Shown here: one piece after another, positions 47,078-56,166 of the stretch | How the letters are laid out: the number at the start of each line of letters is the position of its first letter | Numbering within the stretch: position 1 is the first letter of the stretch | Made by a program: the position numbers and the translations under genes | Notes under the pieces: generated by a model | The model's input: the letters and a program-made list of their open reading frames with translations, nothing else | Told to the model about the DNA's origin: nothing | Databases searched by the model: none | NCBI GenBank assembly: GCA_021846325.1 | Contig: JAJZBX010000005.1 | Span: forward strand, 1 to 64,000 | Length of the DNA: 64,000 nt | Source of the DNA: Actinomycetes bacterium | Lineage (GTDB): Bacteria > Actinomycetota > Acidimicrobiia > Acidimicrobiales > RAAP-2 | Direction of reading: 5' to 3'

Positions 47078-50000
47078 TCAGTCCCCCGACGTTGTCGCGA
47101 CCGTTTCACCCAAGAGTATGCGCAGGGCCGCGGGCGAGGTCAGTGACGCGACGGTCTCGACGCGGACCTCACCGGACGTTTCGTCGTAGGCGCGCGAGCC
47201 GTGACGGCGCCGCAGTCGCATCTGCTGACTCAAGGAGAGTGCGAGCGGGCCAAAGCGCACGACGGGTCGGGACCGAACGCCGACCTTCGCCGGGGCGACC
47301 GTAAAACGAGTCACGCCGACGTCCAGGCACGCCAGACGCAGGTCGGCCAGCTCGAGCAGCCCCTCGGCCGCCGCCGGCAACGGACCGTAGCGATCGATCC
47401 ACTCGTCTCGAAGATCGGCGAGCGCCGCAGCACTCGTGACCGAGGCGAGGCGTCGGTAGGCCTCCAGGCGCGCGTCGTCGGCCTCGACGTAGGACTGGGG
47501 CAGGTGGGCCTCACCGGGCACGTCGAGCGCGATGGTAACGGGCTCGGGGACCGCGACGCCCTTCACCTCGGCCACGGCCTCGGCAACCAGCTGCACGTAC
47601 AGGTCGTAACCGACGGCCGCGACGGGACCGGACTGGTCGTGGCCGAGCAAATTGCCGGCGCCGCGAATTTCCAAGTCGCGCATGGCGATCTTGAAACCAC
47701 TGCCGAGCGCGGTGTTGTCGCCGATCGTTCGCAGGCGCTCGAACGCCGTCTCCGAGAGCGCCTGCCCCGCGGCGTGAAAGAGATAGGCGTAGGCCCGCTG
47801 GCCCGAGCGGCCGACGCGACCGCGCAACTGATGAAGTTGCCCGAGGCCGAGTCGCTCGGCTCGATCGACGATGAGCGTGTTGACCGACGGCAGATCGATG
47901 CCGGACTCCACGATCGTCGTGCAGACGAGCACGTCGTAGCGGCGCTCCCAGAAATCCACCATGATGCGTTCCAGGGTCCCCTCGTCCAACTGGCCATGCG
48001 CGACGGCGATACGAGCGTCGGGAACGAGGCGGCCGAGGCGACGCGCCACTTCGTCAATGTCGTACACGCGGTTGTGCACGAAGAACACCTGGCCCTCGCG
48101 CAGCAGTTCGCGGCGCACCGCCTCAACGACCGCGGCCTCGTCGTACTCGCCCACGTGGGTCAGGATCGGCCGACGGTCCGCCGGGGGTGTCGTCACCATC
48201 GAGAGGTCACGGATCCCCGCAAAGGCCATCTCGAGCGTGCGCGGGATCGGGCTCGCCGACAGGGTCAAGACGTCGACGCCGACCGAGCGGGCCTTGATCG
48301 CCTCCTTGTGCGACACCCCAAAGCGCTGCTCCTCGTCAACCACGAGCAGCCCCAGATTCTTGAATCGAACGTCCTCGGACAGGAGTCGGTGCGTACCGAT
48401 CACCACGTCGATCGTCCCGTCGTCGAGTCCACGCAGCGTCGAGCGAGCGTCCGAGTCCTCGACGAATCGACTGAGCATGGCCACGCGCACGGGAAACCCG
48501 GCGAAGCGCTCGCTGAAGGTGGCGAAGTGCTGACTCGCGAGCAGGGTCGTCGGCACCAGGACGGCGGCTTGACGGTTGTCCTGGACGGCCTTGAAGACGG
48601 CCCGCACCGCGATTTCGGTCTTGCCGAAGCCGACGTCGGCGCACACGAGCCGATCCATCGGCCGTTCGTGCTCCATGTCGGCCTTGACGTCCTCGATGGC
48701 CTGGGCCTGATCAGTGGTGAGCGCGTAGGGGAAGAGTTCCTCCATCTCGTGCTGCCACGTCGTGTCGGGCGCGAAGGCGTGACCGACCGCGACCGACCGC
48801 TGTCGGTAGAGGTCGACGAGATCTTGTGCGACGAGGTAGGCAGCGGCGCGCGCGGTGGCGCGCGTGCGCTGCCACTCGGCACCACCCATGCGCGAAAGGG
48901 CCGGCGCGTCACCCCCGGTGTAGGGCGTCAGTACGTCGATCTGCTCGGTCGGCCAGTAGCTCCGCCCGTCTTTGAACTCCAAGATGAGATAGTCGCGAAC
49001 CGTGCCGTTGATCGCGCGCGTGGTCGTGCCAGAAAACCGAGCGACGCCGTGGTGGCGATGCACCACGTAACTCCCGACGGCCAGGTCATCGAAGAAGCCA
49101 TCGACCGTACGGGCCCGGTGGCGTTCCGTGCGGTGCACGCTGCGCCGTCCCGTGAGATCCGTCTCGCTCCACACGACCACGGCCGGTTCGTCCATGGCGA
49201 AACCAGCCGGTAGGGAGCTGTGCAGCACGCTCAGGCGCACCTCGAGGACCCGGGCCGGATCGGTCGTCACCGCTAGTCCCTCGGCTCGCAACTGGTCAGC
49301 CATGCGCTCAACGGCCGCCGGATTGGCGGTGAGCACGACGCCACGGCGCTGCGACGACCACGAACGCACGTGGGCCGCGATCCGTGCGGGGTCGCCCTGG
49401 ACCGCCGGCGGTGAGCCCACGACGAGTTCGGTCGGCCCCAACGTCTCGAAGTCGACGTGCGGCCGCGACGCGAGGATTGTCCAGTCCTCGTGCAGCAGTG
49501 GCACGATGACCGCGGCCCGCCACGTCGCCGCGACGGTGTCGGTCAGTTCTCGCTCTTCGTCGAGCAGCTCGTTGAGTCGGTGAGCGACGCGCGCCGGTTC
49601 CACCACGAACAACGAGGCGTTCTCGAGTTCGTCGAGCAGCGTGCGGCGCTCCTCGACGAAGAGGGGCATCCAACCTTCCATACCGTCAAAGTGCTCACCC
49701 GCCGCGAGGCGATCAAATGCCGCTCGACCCCACGGCTCGTGCTCGGCCAGCCGCTGCGCGGCCGTTCGTTCGCGCGAACCGGGCGTCCACTCACGCGCGG
49801 TGACCAACCACGCCGATTCGGCGGCTACCAAGGCACGTTGACTCGCGACGTCAAAGGAGGTCAGCCGCTCGATCTCGTCGCCGAAGAAGTCGAGGCGCAC
49901 CGGCTGATCGGCGTGGGGCGACCACAGATCGACGATGCCGCCGCGCACCGCGAACTCGCCACGGTGCTCGACGATGGTCTCGCGCCGATACCCCAGTGCC

Positions 50001-50455
50001 ACCAGACGCTGGAGGACGTCGTCGCGGTCGCGCGACTCACCCCGGCGCACGGTCAGGGGCTCCGAGACCGACCCTGGCGCCAAGATCTGGGCGAGCGCAC
50101 GAACGGGGGCGACCACGACGCGGGGGTGATCTGGCTGGGTGAGCCGCCAGCGCAAGACGCTCCGAGCGGCCATGACCGAAATGTCGGGACTCACCCGTTC
50201 CAATGGGTGCGTGTCCCACGCGGGCCAGAGTGCCACCGTGGCATCGTCACCGTAGAGTGCCACTAACGCGTCGTGGAGCAACTCGGCCTCGTTCGAGGTG
50301 GCAACGGCGGCGATCGTGAGCGGCACCGATGCGGCGTGGGCCGCGACGGCGAGGGGTGTGGCGTGCGTGCTCGGCGTCAACGTCCCGGCCAGCAGCGCCT
50401 GATTCAGTCGTGGCGTGACCAGGTCAAGAACTCGGCGCAGGCCGATCGACGCCAT
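47078..50455 (-). CDS. mfd: Transcription-repair coupling factor Mfd
   Basis: The 1125-residue protein has the complete Mfd architecture: an N-terminal UvrB-like region, the CarD-like RNA-polymerase-interacting domain (about 450-510: GSYVVHRHHGVARFSG), the RecG-like translocase with Walker A ADVGFGKTE, DEEQRFG (DExx box), and the C-terminal TRCF domain. It pushes stalled RNA polymerase off damaged DNA and recruits UvrA. ATG 50455 overlaps the pth stop as TAATG. The gene lies in the usual pth-mfd-mazG order. All motor motifs look intact. Confidence 0.97.
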   Translation of the reverse strand: MASIGLRRVLDLVTPRLNQALLAGTLTPSTHATPLAVAAHAASVPLTIAAVATSNEAELLHDALVALYGDDATVALWPAWDTHPLERVSPDISVMAARSVLRWRLTQPDHPRVVVAPVRALAQILAPGSVSEPLTVRRGESRDRDDVLQRLVALGYRRETIVEHRGEFAVRGGIVDLWSPHADQPVRLDFFGDEIERLTSFDVASQRALVAAESAWLVTAREWTPGSRERTAAQRLAEHEPWGRAAFDRLAAGEHFDGMEGWMPLFVEERRTLLDELENASLFVVEPARVAHRLNELLDEERELTDTVAATWRAAVIVPLLHEDWTILASRPHVDFETLGPTELVVGSPPAVQGDPARIAAHVRSWSSQRRGVVLTANPAAVERMADQLRAEGLAVTTDPARVLEVRLSVLHSSLPAGFAMDEPAVVVWSETDLTGRRSVHRTERHRARTVDGFFDDLAVGSYVVHRHHGVARFSGTTTRAINGTVRDYLILEFKDGRSYWPTEQIDVLTPYTGGDAPALSRMGGAEWQRTRATARAAAYLVAQDLVDLYRQRSVAVGHAFAPDTTWQHEMEELFPYALTTDQAQAIEDVKADMEHERPMDRLVCADVGFGKTEIAVRAVFKAVQDNRQAAVLVPTTLLASQHFATFSERFAGFPVRVAMLSRFVEDSDARSTLRGLDDGTIDVVIGTHRLLSEDVRFKNLGLLVVDEEQRFGVSHKEAIKARSVGVDVLTLSASPIPRTLEMAFAGIRDLSMVTTPPADRRPILTHVGEYDEAAVVEAVRRELLREGQVFFVHNRVYDIDEVARRLGRLVPDARIAVAHGQLDEGTLERIMVDFWERRYDVLVCTTIVESGIDLPSVNTLIVDRAERLGLGQLHQLRGRVGRSGQRAYAYLFHAAGQALSETAFERLRTIGDNTALGSGFKIAMRDLEIRGAGNLLGHDQSGPVAAVGYDLYVQLVAEAVAEVKGVAVPEPVTIALDVPGEAHLPQSYVEADDARLEAYRRLASVTSAAALADLRDEWIDRYGPLPAAAEGLLELADLRLACLDVGVTRFTVAPAKVGVRSRPVVRFGPLALSLSQQMRLRRRHGSRAYDETSGEVRVETVASLTSPAALRILLGETVATTSGD

Positions 50456-51072
50456 TACGAACCGTTGACGCGACGTTGGGCCTCGTCGAAGCCTTCATCC
50501 AGCAGCAACTCAATGGCGTCCGCGGCTCGCTCAAGCTCAGCCTGTAGCGCCGCGCGCGCAGTGCTCGACGGACGCCGCAACACGTAGTCCGCGCCCTGCT
50601 CCTTGCGTAGCGGCTTGCCAATGCCGATCCGCAACCGGCAGAAGTCGGTCGATCCAATCGCTTGGGCAATCGAGCGCAGGCCGTTGTGGCCCGCCAGTCC
50701 CCCGCCACACTTGAGACGTAGGCGGCCGGGTTCAAGATCAAGTTCGTCGTGAACTACGACGACGCGGGCGAGGTCACTCACCGACGTTCGCCGCATTAGC
50801 GGCGCCAACGCGGCACCCGAGTCGTTCATGTAGGTCGTTGGCACCGCGAGCGTCACCAGTCCACCAATGGTCGCGACCGAGGCGATAACGGCGCGCTGGC
50901 GGCGTTCCTGGGTGAGTTGGACGCCACGACGGGCCGCCACCAGTCGAACGGCGTCGCCACCGACGTTGTGGCGGCTCCCGGCGTACTGGTCACCGGGGTT
51001 GGCGAGTCCGACCACGAGCCACGCACTGGGGCTGCCGTGGCGCGTCGCCTCCGACGAGCGCCGCAGCGACAC
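50455..51072 (-). CDS. pth: Peptidyl-tRNA hydrolase
   Basis: The 205-residue protein has the Pth1 motifs: VVGLANPGDQYAGSRHNVGG with catalytic His about 35, TYMNDSG with the substrate Asn, VVHDELDLEPG with the catalytic Asp, and GHNGLRSI. It cleaves peptides from prematurely released peptidyl-tRNAs. It follows the L25 gene by 4 bp and overlaps mfd by one base, so it is part of one operon. An Arg-rich 18-residue N-terminal extension precedes the core. Confidence 0.95.
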   Translation of the reverse strand: MSLRRSSEATRHGSPSAWLVVGLANPGDQYAGSRHNVGGDAVRLVAARRGVQLTQERRQRAVIASVATIGGLVTLAVPTTYMNDSGAALAPLMRRTSVSDLARVVVVHDELDLEPGRLRLKCGGGLAGHNGLRSIAQAIGSTDFCRLRIGIGKPLRKEQGADYVLRRPSSTARAALQAELERAADAIELLLDEGFDEAQRRVNGS

Positions 51073-51076
51073 GGTG

Positions 51077-51664
51077 CTACTCCGTCACGACGGCGCCGGT
51101 CTTGGCGGACCGACCGGCGTGGGTCGCGACGACCGCAACCGCCGGGTCACCAATCGGCTCGACCCCGTCGGGCAGCACCACGTCGGCGATGCGAATGGTG
51201 CCGCCGACGCGCAGCTCCGAGATATCGACGTCAAGGTGCGTCGGTATGCGGTCCGGGCGAGTGCGAACTTCGAGGCTGAACAGCTGTTGATCGACTTCCC
51301 AGTCGGCGTGTCGCACCTCAACCGCATCGCCAATGATGTGCAGGGCTACTTCGGCCACCACGGGCTTGGTCGGATCGACAATCTGGAAGTCGACGTGCGA
51401 CACGGTGCCGCGCACCGGGTGACGCTGGATCTCGCGAGCCATGACCGTGAAGTGTCGTCCGTCGGCGTCGAGCTCGATGAGGGTATTGAGTCCCTGATCG
51501 CCTGATACCGCCGTCCGAAAGGCCTTGGCGTCAACCGAGACGGCCAGCGGCTCAGTACCAACGCCGTAGACGACGCCGGGAATCGATCCCCCAGCGCGCA
51601 GGCGGCGCGAGGAACGCGAACCCGGGTCCCGACTCGTAGACGCGGGCAGCGTGACTTGCGACAT
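51077..51664 (-). CDS. rplY: 50S ribosomal protein L25 (Ctc form)
   Basis: The 195-residue protein is the long, two-domain Ctc form of bL25: an N-terminal 5S rRNA-binding domain (RRLRAGGSIPGVVYG, about 19-33) and a C-terminal beta domain (about 95-180). It binds 5S rRNA in the large subunit. AAGGAG lies 6 bases before ATG 51664. Placement between prs and pth is the standard actinobacterial order. The tail is short. Confidence 0.95.
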   Translation of the reverse strand: MSQVTLPASTSRDPGSRSSRRLRAGGSIPGVVYGVGTEPLAVSVDAKAFRTAVSGDQGLNTLIELDADGRHFTVMAREIQRHPVRGTVSHVDFQIVDPTKPVVAEVALHIIGDAVEVRHADWEVDQQLFSLEVRTRPDRIPTHLDVDISELRVGGTIRIADVVLPDGVEPIGDPAVAVVATHAGRSAKTGAVVTE

Positions 51665-51748
51665 GAGAACTCCTTAGCGATTGCGGGGCCCACCGGGGCG
51701 CCACACAGGTGAAACAGCCTAGTGCCTTTGCCATGTACCAGCCAACGA

Positions 51749-52723
51749 CTACAGCAGGTTCTCGCCGCCGAAGATGTCCGAAACCGACGAATCCTCGAAA
51801 ATCGCCGAAATGGCGTTGGCGACAATGGTTGCCACCGAGAGGACCTCGAGCTTCTCAAACCATCGGTCGGGACCCAGCGGCAGCGTGTCGGTGACGATGA
51901 CCCGGCTGACCGGCGCGTTAAAGAGCCGCTCCACCGCGGGTGGCGAGAAGACGGCGTGGGTCGCCATGACCCAGATCTCCTCGGCACCGTGGGACTTCAA
52001 GAGGTCACAGGCCGCCACAATCGTGCCGGCGGTATCGATCATGTCGTCGATGAGCACGCAGTGGCGTCCTCGAACGTCACCGACGATGTGGCGCGCCTCG
52101 GCCACGTTGGACAGTCCGCGCGGTCGGGTCTTGTGGACCAGCGCAAGGTCGCAGCCGAGGTGCTGGGCGTAGCGCTCAGCGACCTTGACCCGACCGGCGT
52201 CGGGCGCGACGACGACGATCTCGTGGGGGTTCGTGTGCGACTTCAGGTAGCCCTCGAGCACGGGTGCCGCCACGAGGTGATCGACCGGTATATCGAAGAA
52301 GCCCTGAATCTGACCGGAGTGGAAGTCGACCGAGAGCACCCGGTTGGCGCCGGCGGTCTGCAACATGTCGGCGATGAGTTTGGCGGTGATCGGCTCGCGA
52401 CCGGCCGATTTGCGATCTTGTCGCGCGTAGCCGTAGTTGGGGATTACGGCGGTGATGCTTTTGGCCGACGCGCGTTTGGCGGCGTCGATCATGATGAGTT
52501 GCTCCATGACGGCGTCGTTGACCGGCGACGAATGCGTCTGAACAATGAAGACGTGGGCCCCGCGAATCGACTCGTCGAACCGGCAGTGAATCTCGCCGTT
52601 GGCAAACTCACGCACGTTGGCCTCGGTCAACTCGACCCCGAGCCGGTCGGCGATGTCCTGAGCGAGAGCGGGGTGGCACCGTCCCGTGACGATGACCAGG
52701 CGACGCTTCGCGAGGGACTCCAC
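51749..52723 (-). CDS. prs: Ribose-phosphate pyrophosphokinase
   Basis: The 324-residue protein has the PRPP synthetase blocks: FANGEIHCRFDESIRG, the flexible-loop VIPNYGYARQDRKSAGREP, the ATP site VLSVDFHSGQIQGFFD (class I), and the PRPP loop VLIDDMIDTAGTI. It makes PRPP for nucleotide, His and Trp synthesis. GTG 52723 is the start, with a -10 box 6 bases before it; frames that extend further upstream overlap glmU and are spurious. It lies 31 bp after glmU and 84 bp before rplY. Confidence 0.96.
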   Translation of the reverse strand: MESLAKRRLVIVTGRCHPALAQDIADRLGVELTEANVREFANGEIHCRFDESIRGAHVFIVQTHSSPVNDAVMEQLIMIDAAKRASAKSITAVIPNYGYARQDRKSAGREPITAKLIADMLQTAGANRVLSVDFHSGQIQGFFDIPVDHLVAAPVLEGYLKSHTNPHEIVVVAPDAGRVKVAERYAQHLGCDLALVHKTRPRGLSNVAEARHIVGDVRGRHCVLIDDMIDTAGTIVAACDLLKSHGAEEIWVMATHAVFSPPAVERLFNAPVSRVIVTDTLPLGPDRWFEKLEVLSVATIVANAISAIFEDSSVSDIFGGENLL

Positions 52724-52729
52724 GGCGCC

Positions 52730-52735
52730 AGCGTA
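52730..52735 (-). promoter_or_regulatory. -10 box of prs, leaderless type
   Basis: On the minus strand TACGCT ends 6 bases before GTG 52723, in the short space after the glmU stop. Confidence 0.55.
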
Positions 52736-52754
52736 CAAGGTGACGACGGGCCGG

Positions 52755-53843
52755 TCAGGCGCTGCGGTGTGAACCAGGCGCGAGTACCTCCCCGGGCGCC
52801 ACCACCGAACCCGAGCCGAGGACGCTGAAGGATCCGACGACGGCCCGTTCACCCACGATGGCGCGATCGGCTTCGACGGCGCCCAGGCGCGCGTCGGGCC
52901 CCACCCGACAGTCGATGAGATGGGCGTTGGGACCGATCGTGGCGCCGCCGCCCACCACGCAGTGACCCCGCAACACCGTACCGGGTAGCAGCGACACGCC
53001 ATCGCCGAGCTCTACGTCGGGATCGATGTAGGTGGCGCTCGGATCCCAGATCGTGACCCCGCGGCGCAACCACCCGTCGGCAACGCGCGCGCGCACGACG
53101 GCCTCCGCGGCGGCTAGTTGGGCGCGATCGTTGACGCCCGCGGCCTCGGCGGGGTCCTCCAGCGCGACGGCTTTGGTGGCGTGGCCCGCGTCGTGCAACA
53201 CCGCCACGAGATCCGTGAGGTAGTACTCCTGTTGCGCGTTCTGTCGTCCGACGCGGCGTAGTCCCGGACCCAGCAGATTCGCGCGTACCACCATGATGGC
53301 GGTGTTGATCTCGGTGATGGCGCGCTCGGACGCTGTGGCGTCTCGCTCCTCCACGATGCGCGCGACCGAGCCATCCTTGGCGCGAACGACGCGTCCGTAC
53401 CCCGAGGGGTCGGTGAGCTGCGCCGTGAGCACCGACAGCCCAGCCCCGCTCTCGCGATGCTGGGCAAGCAAGGTCGCCATCGTCTCGCGCCGCAGCAACG
53501 GCGTGTCACCGGGCACGATGATCACGTCACCGTCTAGGTCGCCGAGCGCCTCGGCGACCGCGGGCAGCGCGACCGAGACTGCGTGACCGGTACCCAGTTG
53601 CTCACGCTGCTCGACGAAGCGCAGGTTGGCATCGAGCGGCCATTCGCGCAGCACCTTCTCGGTCCACGCCGCCTCGAAGCCAACCACCACCACCGTGGCG
53701 CGCACGCCATCCAACGCGGTGGCGTCGAGCACGTAGTAGGCCATCGGTCGCCCGCCGAGCAGGTGCAGCGGCTTGGGCCGCGGCGAGCGCATCCGCGTTC
53801 CCTCGCCGGCGGCCAGTACAACAACACAAGTCGGCCGATTCAC
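52755..53843 (-). CDS. glmU: GlmU-like uridylyltransferase lacking the acetyltransferase half
   Basis: The 362-residue protein has the GlmU pyrophosphorylase domain: VVLAAGEGTRMRSPRPKPLH, EQLGTGHAV, and VPGDTPLL with the Mg-binding Asp, plus the first few coils of the left-handed beta-helix. It ends at GEVLAPGSHRSA, about where E. coli GlmU (456 residues) reaches residue 330; all acetyltransferase catalytic residues (His363, Tyr366, Asn377 region in E. coli numbering) are absent. So it can probably make UDP-GlcNAc from GlcNAc-1-P but not acetylate GlcN-1-P. No frameshift can restore the rest: the next gene's promoter follows within 20 bp. GTG 53843 is the start; a longer upstream frame overlaps the trx promoter. 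Confidence 0.88.
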   Translation of the reverse strand: MNRPTCVVVLAAGEGTRMRSPRPKPLHLLGGRPMAYYVLDATALDGVRATVVVVGFEAAWTEKVLREWPLDANLRFVEQREQLGTGHAVSVALPAVAEALGDLDGDVIIVPGDTPLLRRETMATLLAQHRESGAGLSVLTAQLTDPSGYGRVVRAKDGSVARIVEERDATASERAITEINTAIMVVRANLLGPGLRRVGRQNAQQEYYLTDLVAVLHDAGHATKAVALEDPAEAAGVNDRAQLAAAEAVVRARVADGWLRRGVTIWDPSATYIDPDVELGDGVSLLPGTVLRGHCVVGGGATIGPNAHLIDCRVGPDARLGAVEADRAIVGERAVVGSFSVLGSGSVVAPGEVLAPGSHRSA

Positions 53844-53905
53844 GTCTCTCTCTCTAGCACCAGCGGACCGCGGGTCCCGGGCAGGTTCGGTCGCGTCACG
53901 AGTCA

Positions 53906-53921
53906 ATACCCCAGGGGGTAT
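53906..53921. promoter_or_regulatory. Perfect inverted repeat, CsoR/CstR-like operator
   Basis: The 16-base element ATACCCC-AG-GGGGTAT is a perfect 7-7 inverted repeat with a 2-base centre. It matches the G/C-tract type operators of the CsoR/RcnR/CstR family of copper- or persulfide-sensing repressors. Its right arm overlaps the -10 box of the thioredoxin gene. No csoR-like gene is in the window. Confidence 0.55.
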
Positions 53922-53924
53922 ACT
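53919..53924 (+). promoter_or_regulatory. -10 box of the thioredoxin gene
   Basis: TATACT is a near-consensus -10. It is followed by a leader of about 37 bases with a GAGGAGA Shine-Dalgarno (53957-53963) before ATG 53967. Confidence 0.6.
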
Positions 53925-53966
53925 GGTAATGGTCCACGATGCCGACCGCCGCGAACGAGGAGAACC

Positions 53967-54353
53967 ATGGCCACCGTACAACTCACCGCCGACCGATTCG
54001 ACGAGGTTGTCTCGTCCAACGACGTCGTACTCATTGACTTCTGGGCGGCCTGGTGTGGCCCGTGCCGCACGTTCGCCCCGATCTTCGAGCAAGCGTCCGA
54101 AGCCCACCCTGACATGGTCTTCGCCAAAGTGGACACCGAGGCCGAGCAGCAGCTGGCGGCGGCCTTCAACATCTTCTCAATCCCCACGCTGATGATCATT
54201 CGCGAACAGGTCGTCTTGTACGCCGAGGCCGGCGCACTGCCCGAACGCACGCTCAACGAGTTGATCGAACGGGTCATGGAGGTGGACATGGCCGACGTCC
54301 ATCGACAGGTGGCGGCCCAGCAAGCCGGCGCGACCGAGTCGGCCGACGCGTAA
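53967..54353 (+). CDS. Thioredoxin
   Basis: The 128-residue protein has the thioredoxin fold and the active site WCGPC (Cys 30 and 33), then FSIPTLMI with the cis-Pro. It reduces disulfides, and in other bacteria thioredoxins also reduce persulfides. A C-terminal helix of about 20 residues beyond the normal 108 ends in a Gln/Ala-rich tail. ATG 53967 follows a strong Shine-Dalgarno; a longer frame begins within the glmU region and is not credible. The promoter carries an operator-like palindrome, so its expression may respond to copper or sulfur stress. Confidence 0.95.
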   Translation: MATVQLTADRFDEVVSSNDVVLIDFWAAWCGPCRTFAPIFEQASEAHPDMVFAKVDTEAEQQLAAAFNIFSIPTLMIIREQVVLYAEAGALPERTLNELIERVMEVDMADVHRQVAAQQAGATESADA

Positions 54354-54373
54354 CAACCGGTAACGGCGTCTTC

Positions 54374-54379
54374 TACGAT
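54374..54379 (+). promoter_or_regulatory. -10 box of the alpha/beta hydrolase gene, leaderless type
   Basis: TACGAT ends 7 bases before GTG 54387, favouring this start over ATG 54378 and GTG 54384. Confidence 0.45.
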
Positions 54380-54386
54380 GCCTGTG

Positions 54387-55280
54387 GTGGAGCCGACCGA
54401 CTACGACGAGTTCGCGTACTTCGAGCAGAACCTCGCCGAATGGGGGCTGCGTGCCCCCATCCCGCCCGTTCAGCGATTCTTCGTCGCCGTGGACGGTCTG
54501 CGCCAACTGAGCGGCTTGCGCTGGGGTGATGGATCACCTGAACTCGTGCTGGTGCACGGCGGCGCGCAAAACGCGCACACCTTTGACACCGTGGCCCTCG
54601 CCGCCCAGCGCCCGCTGATCGCCGTGGACCTGCCCGGACACGGCCACTCCGACGCCGGACCGTACGGTCCGACGGCGATTGCCAGCCACGCGCGCGACCT
54701 GGCCGGGGCGCTCGATGCGCTCATTGTCGCACCACGACCCGTCGTTGGCATGTCCCTGGGCGGACTCACCTCGGTGGTGCTGGCTGACCAACGACCTGAT
54801 CTCGTCGAGTCGCTGGTGCTGGTCGACATCACGCCGGGCGTCGACGCCGCCAAGGCGAAGCACATCACGGATTTCGTCAATGGCCCGGCGACCTTCGACG
54901 ACTTCGACGCCTTGCTCGAGCGCACCGTGCGCTACAACCCCACCCGGTCGGTCTCGTCGCTGCGCCGCGGCATTCTGCACAACGCCATCCAACGCCCCGA
55001 TGGATCGTGGGTCTGGCGTCATCAGCAACATCCCTCGCCCCCGGTAGCGGCCCCCGACACCGGTGACCTCTGGGATCGGCTTGGCGAGCTGAGCGTACCC
55101 GTCACGCTGCTGCGTGGTACGGCCCCCGGATCGGTCGTCGACGACGCCGACGAAGCCGAGTTTCGACGCCGCCGGCCCGACGACGTGGTCGTCCACGTTG
55201 CCAACGCTGGTCATTCGATCCAGGGCGACGCGCCCCTCGAGCTGGCCGCGCTGCTCGAGCGCTTCTGCCCGCGTCGGTGA
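54387..55280 (+). CDS. Alpha/beta hydrolase
   Basis: The 297-residue protein has the fold's oxyanion sequence VLVHGGAQNAHTF, the nucleophile elbow GMSLGG (Ser about 127), an acidic residue after strand 6 or 7, and the catalytic His in ANAGHSIQGDAP. No lid-specific features show the substrate; lipid or ester hydrolysis is likely. No signal peptide. It starts 33 bases after the thioredoxin stop but has its own -10 box. Its end is 8 bases from the convergent tRNA-Gln gene. Confidence 0.85.
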   Translation: MEPTDYDEFAYFEQNLAEWGLRAPIPPVQRFFVAVDGLRQLSGLRWGDGSPELVLVHGGAQNAHTFDTVALAAQRPLIAVDLPGHGHSDAGPYGPTAIASHARDLAGALDALIVAPRPVVGMSLGGLTSVVLADQRPDLVESLVLVDITPGVDAAKAKHITDFVNGPATFDDFDALLERTVRYNPTRSVSSLRRGILHNAIQRPDGSWVWRHQQHPSPPVAAPDTGDLWDRLGELSVPVTLLRGTAPGSVVDDADEAEFRRRRPDDVVVHVANAGHSIQGDAPLELAALLERFCPRR

Positions 55281-55288
55281 CACCACGG

Positions 55289-55361
55289 CTGGCGGGGGAG
55301 GGCTCGAACCTCCAACCTTCGGATCCAAAGTCCGCTGTTCTGCCGATTGAACTACCCGCCA
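55289..55361 (-). tRNA. tRNA-Gln (TTG)
   Basis: A standard 73-base cloverleaf: 7-bp acceptor stem, T8 A9, D-arm with GG, anticodon loop CTTTGGA with TTG at 55326-55328, short variable loop and TTCGAGC T-loop. Discriminator base G as in tRNA-Gln. CCA is not encoded. One anticodon-stem pair (27:43) is G-A. Confidence 0.93.
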
Positions 55362-55464
55362 CTACAGTACGAACGAGTCTTCGCCAATTCTTAGGGAATC
55401 AACGCAGTCGCTTAATACCAAACAGCCACACTAGAGCCTGGCCCTACCGCTGAAAGAAGGCCAC

Positions 55465-56166
55465 GTGAGCACGGCCCCGATCGCGACCTCCTGCATCGCC
55501 ATCATCGACGACGATGGCGCCATTCGCACCGCCCTGGGGCGCGCCCTGCGCATGGAAAACTACGAAGTCGACCTCTTCGAGGATGGCGTCTCGGCGCTCA
55601 AAGCGATCGAGCTGCGCGCCCCCGACGCGATCGTGCTGGACCTCCAGCTCCCCGACATCGATGGACTCGAGGTGTGCCGACGCATCCGTCGCGCCGGTGA
55701 CACGACCCCCATCCTCATGCTGACCGCTCGAGACGCCGTCAACGACCGGGTCGCCGGTCTGGACGTCGGCGCCGACGACTACCTAGTCAAGCCGTTCGAC
55801 CTCGCCGAGCTGCTCGCTCGACTGCGGGCCCTGCTGCGTCGCCACAGCGTCAGTGCGGACGACGAGGTCGTCCTGCGATTCGAGGACCTGACGCTGAGCC
55901 CCCAAACGCGAGAGGTTCGCCGGGGCAGTAGAAAGATTGAGCTCACCAAGATCGAATTCGACCTCTTGGAGCTCTTCCTGCAGCACCCGCGCCAGGTCCT
56001 GACCCGCGACCAGATCTTGGACCTCGTGTGGGGCTACAACTTCGACTCGGGTACGAACTCCCTGGCCGTCTACATCGGCTACCTGCGTCGAAAACTGGAA
56101 GAGAACCAGGAGCCGCGATTGATCCAGACGATTCGCGGGGTGGGCTACGCCCTTCGGACCTCGTGA
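55465..56166 (+). CDS. OmpR/PhoB-family response regulator
   Basis: The 233-residue protein has a receiver domain with acidic pocket IIDDDGAIR, phosphorylation Asp 59 in [11 protein letters not shown], the Thr in MLTARDAV and Lys in [13 protein letters not shown], then a winged-helix DNA-binding domain ([35 protein letters not shown]). It belongs with the MprA/TcrA type. GTG 55465 has AAGAAGG upstream. It overlaps the histidine kinase as GTGA. Targets likely include the redox operon that follows, given gene order; this is inference. Confidence 0.94.
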   Translation: MSTAPIATSCIAIIDDDGAIRTALGRALRMENYEVDLFEDGVSALKAIELRAPDAIVLDLQLPDIDGLEVCRRIRRAGDTTPILMLTARDAVNDRVAGLDVGADDYLVKPFDLAELLARLRALLRRHSVSADDEVVLRFEDLTLSPQTREVRRGSRKIELTKIEFDLLELFLQHPRQVLTRDQILDLVWGYNFDSGTNSLAVYIGYLRRKLEENQEPRLIQTIRGVGYALRTS

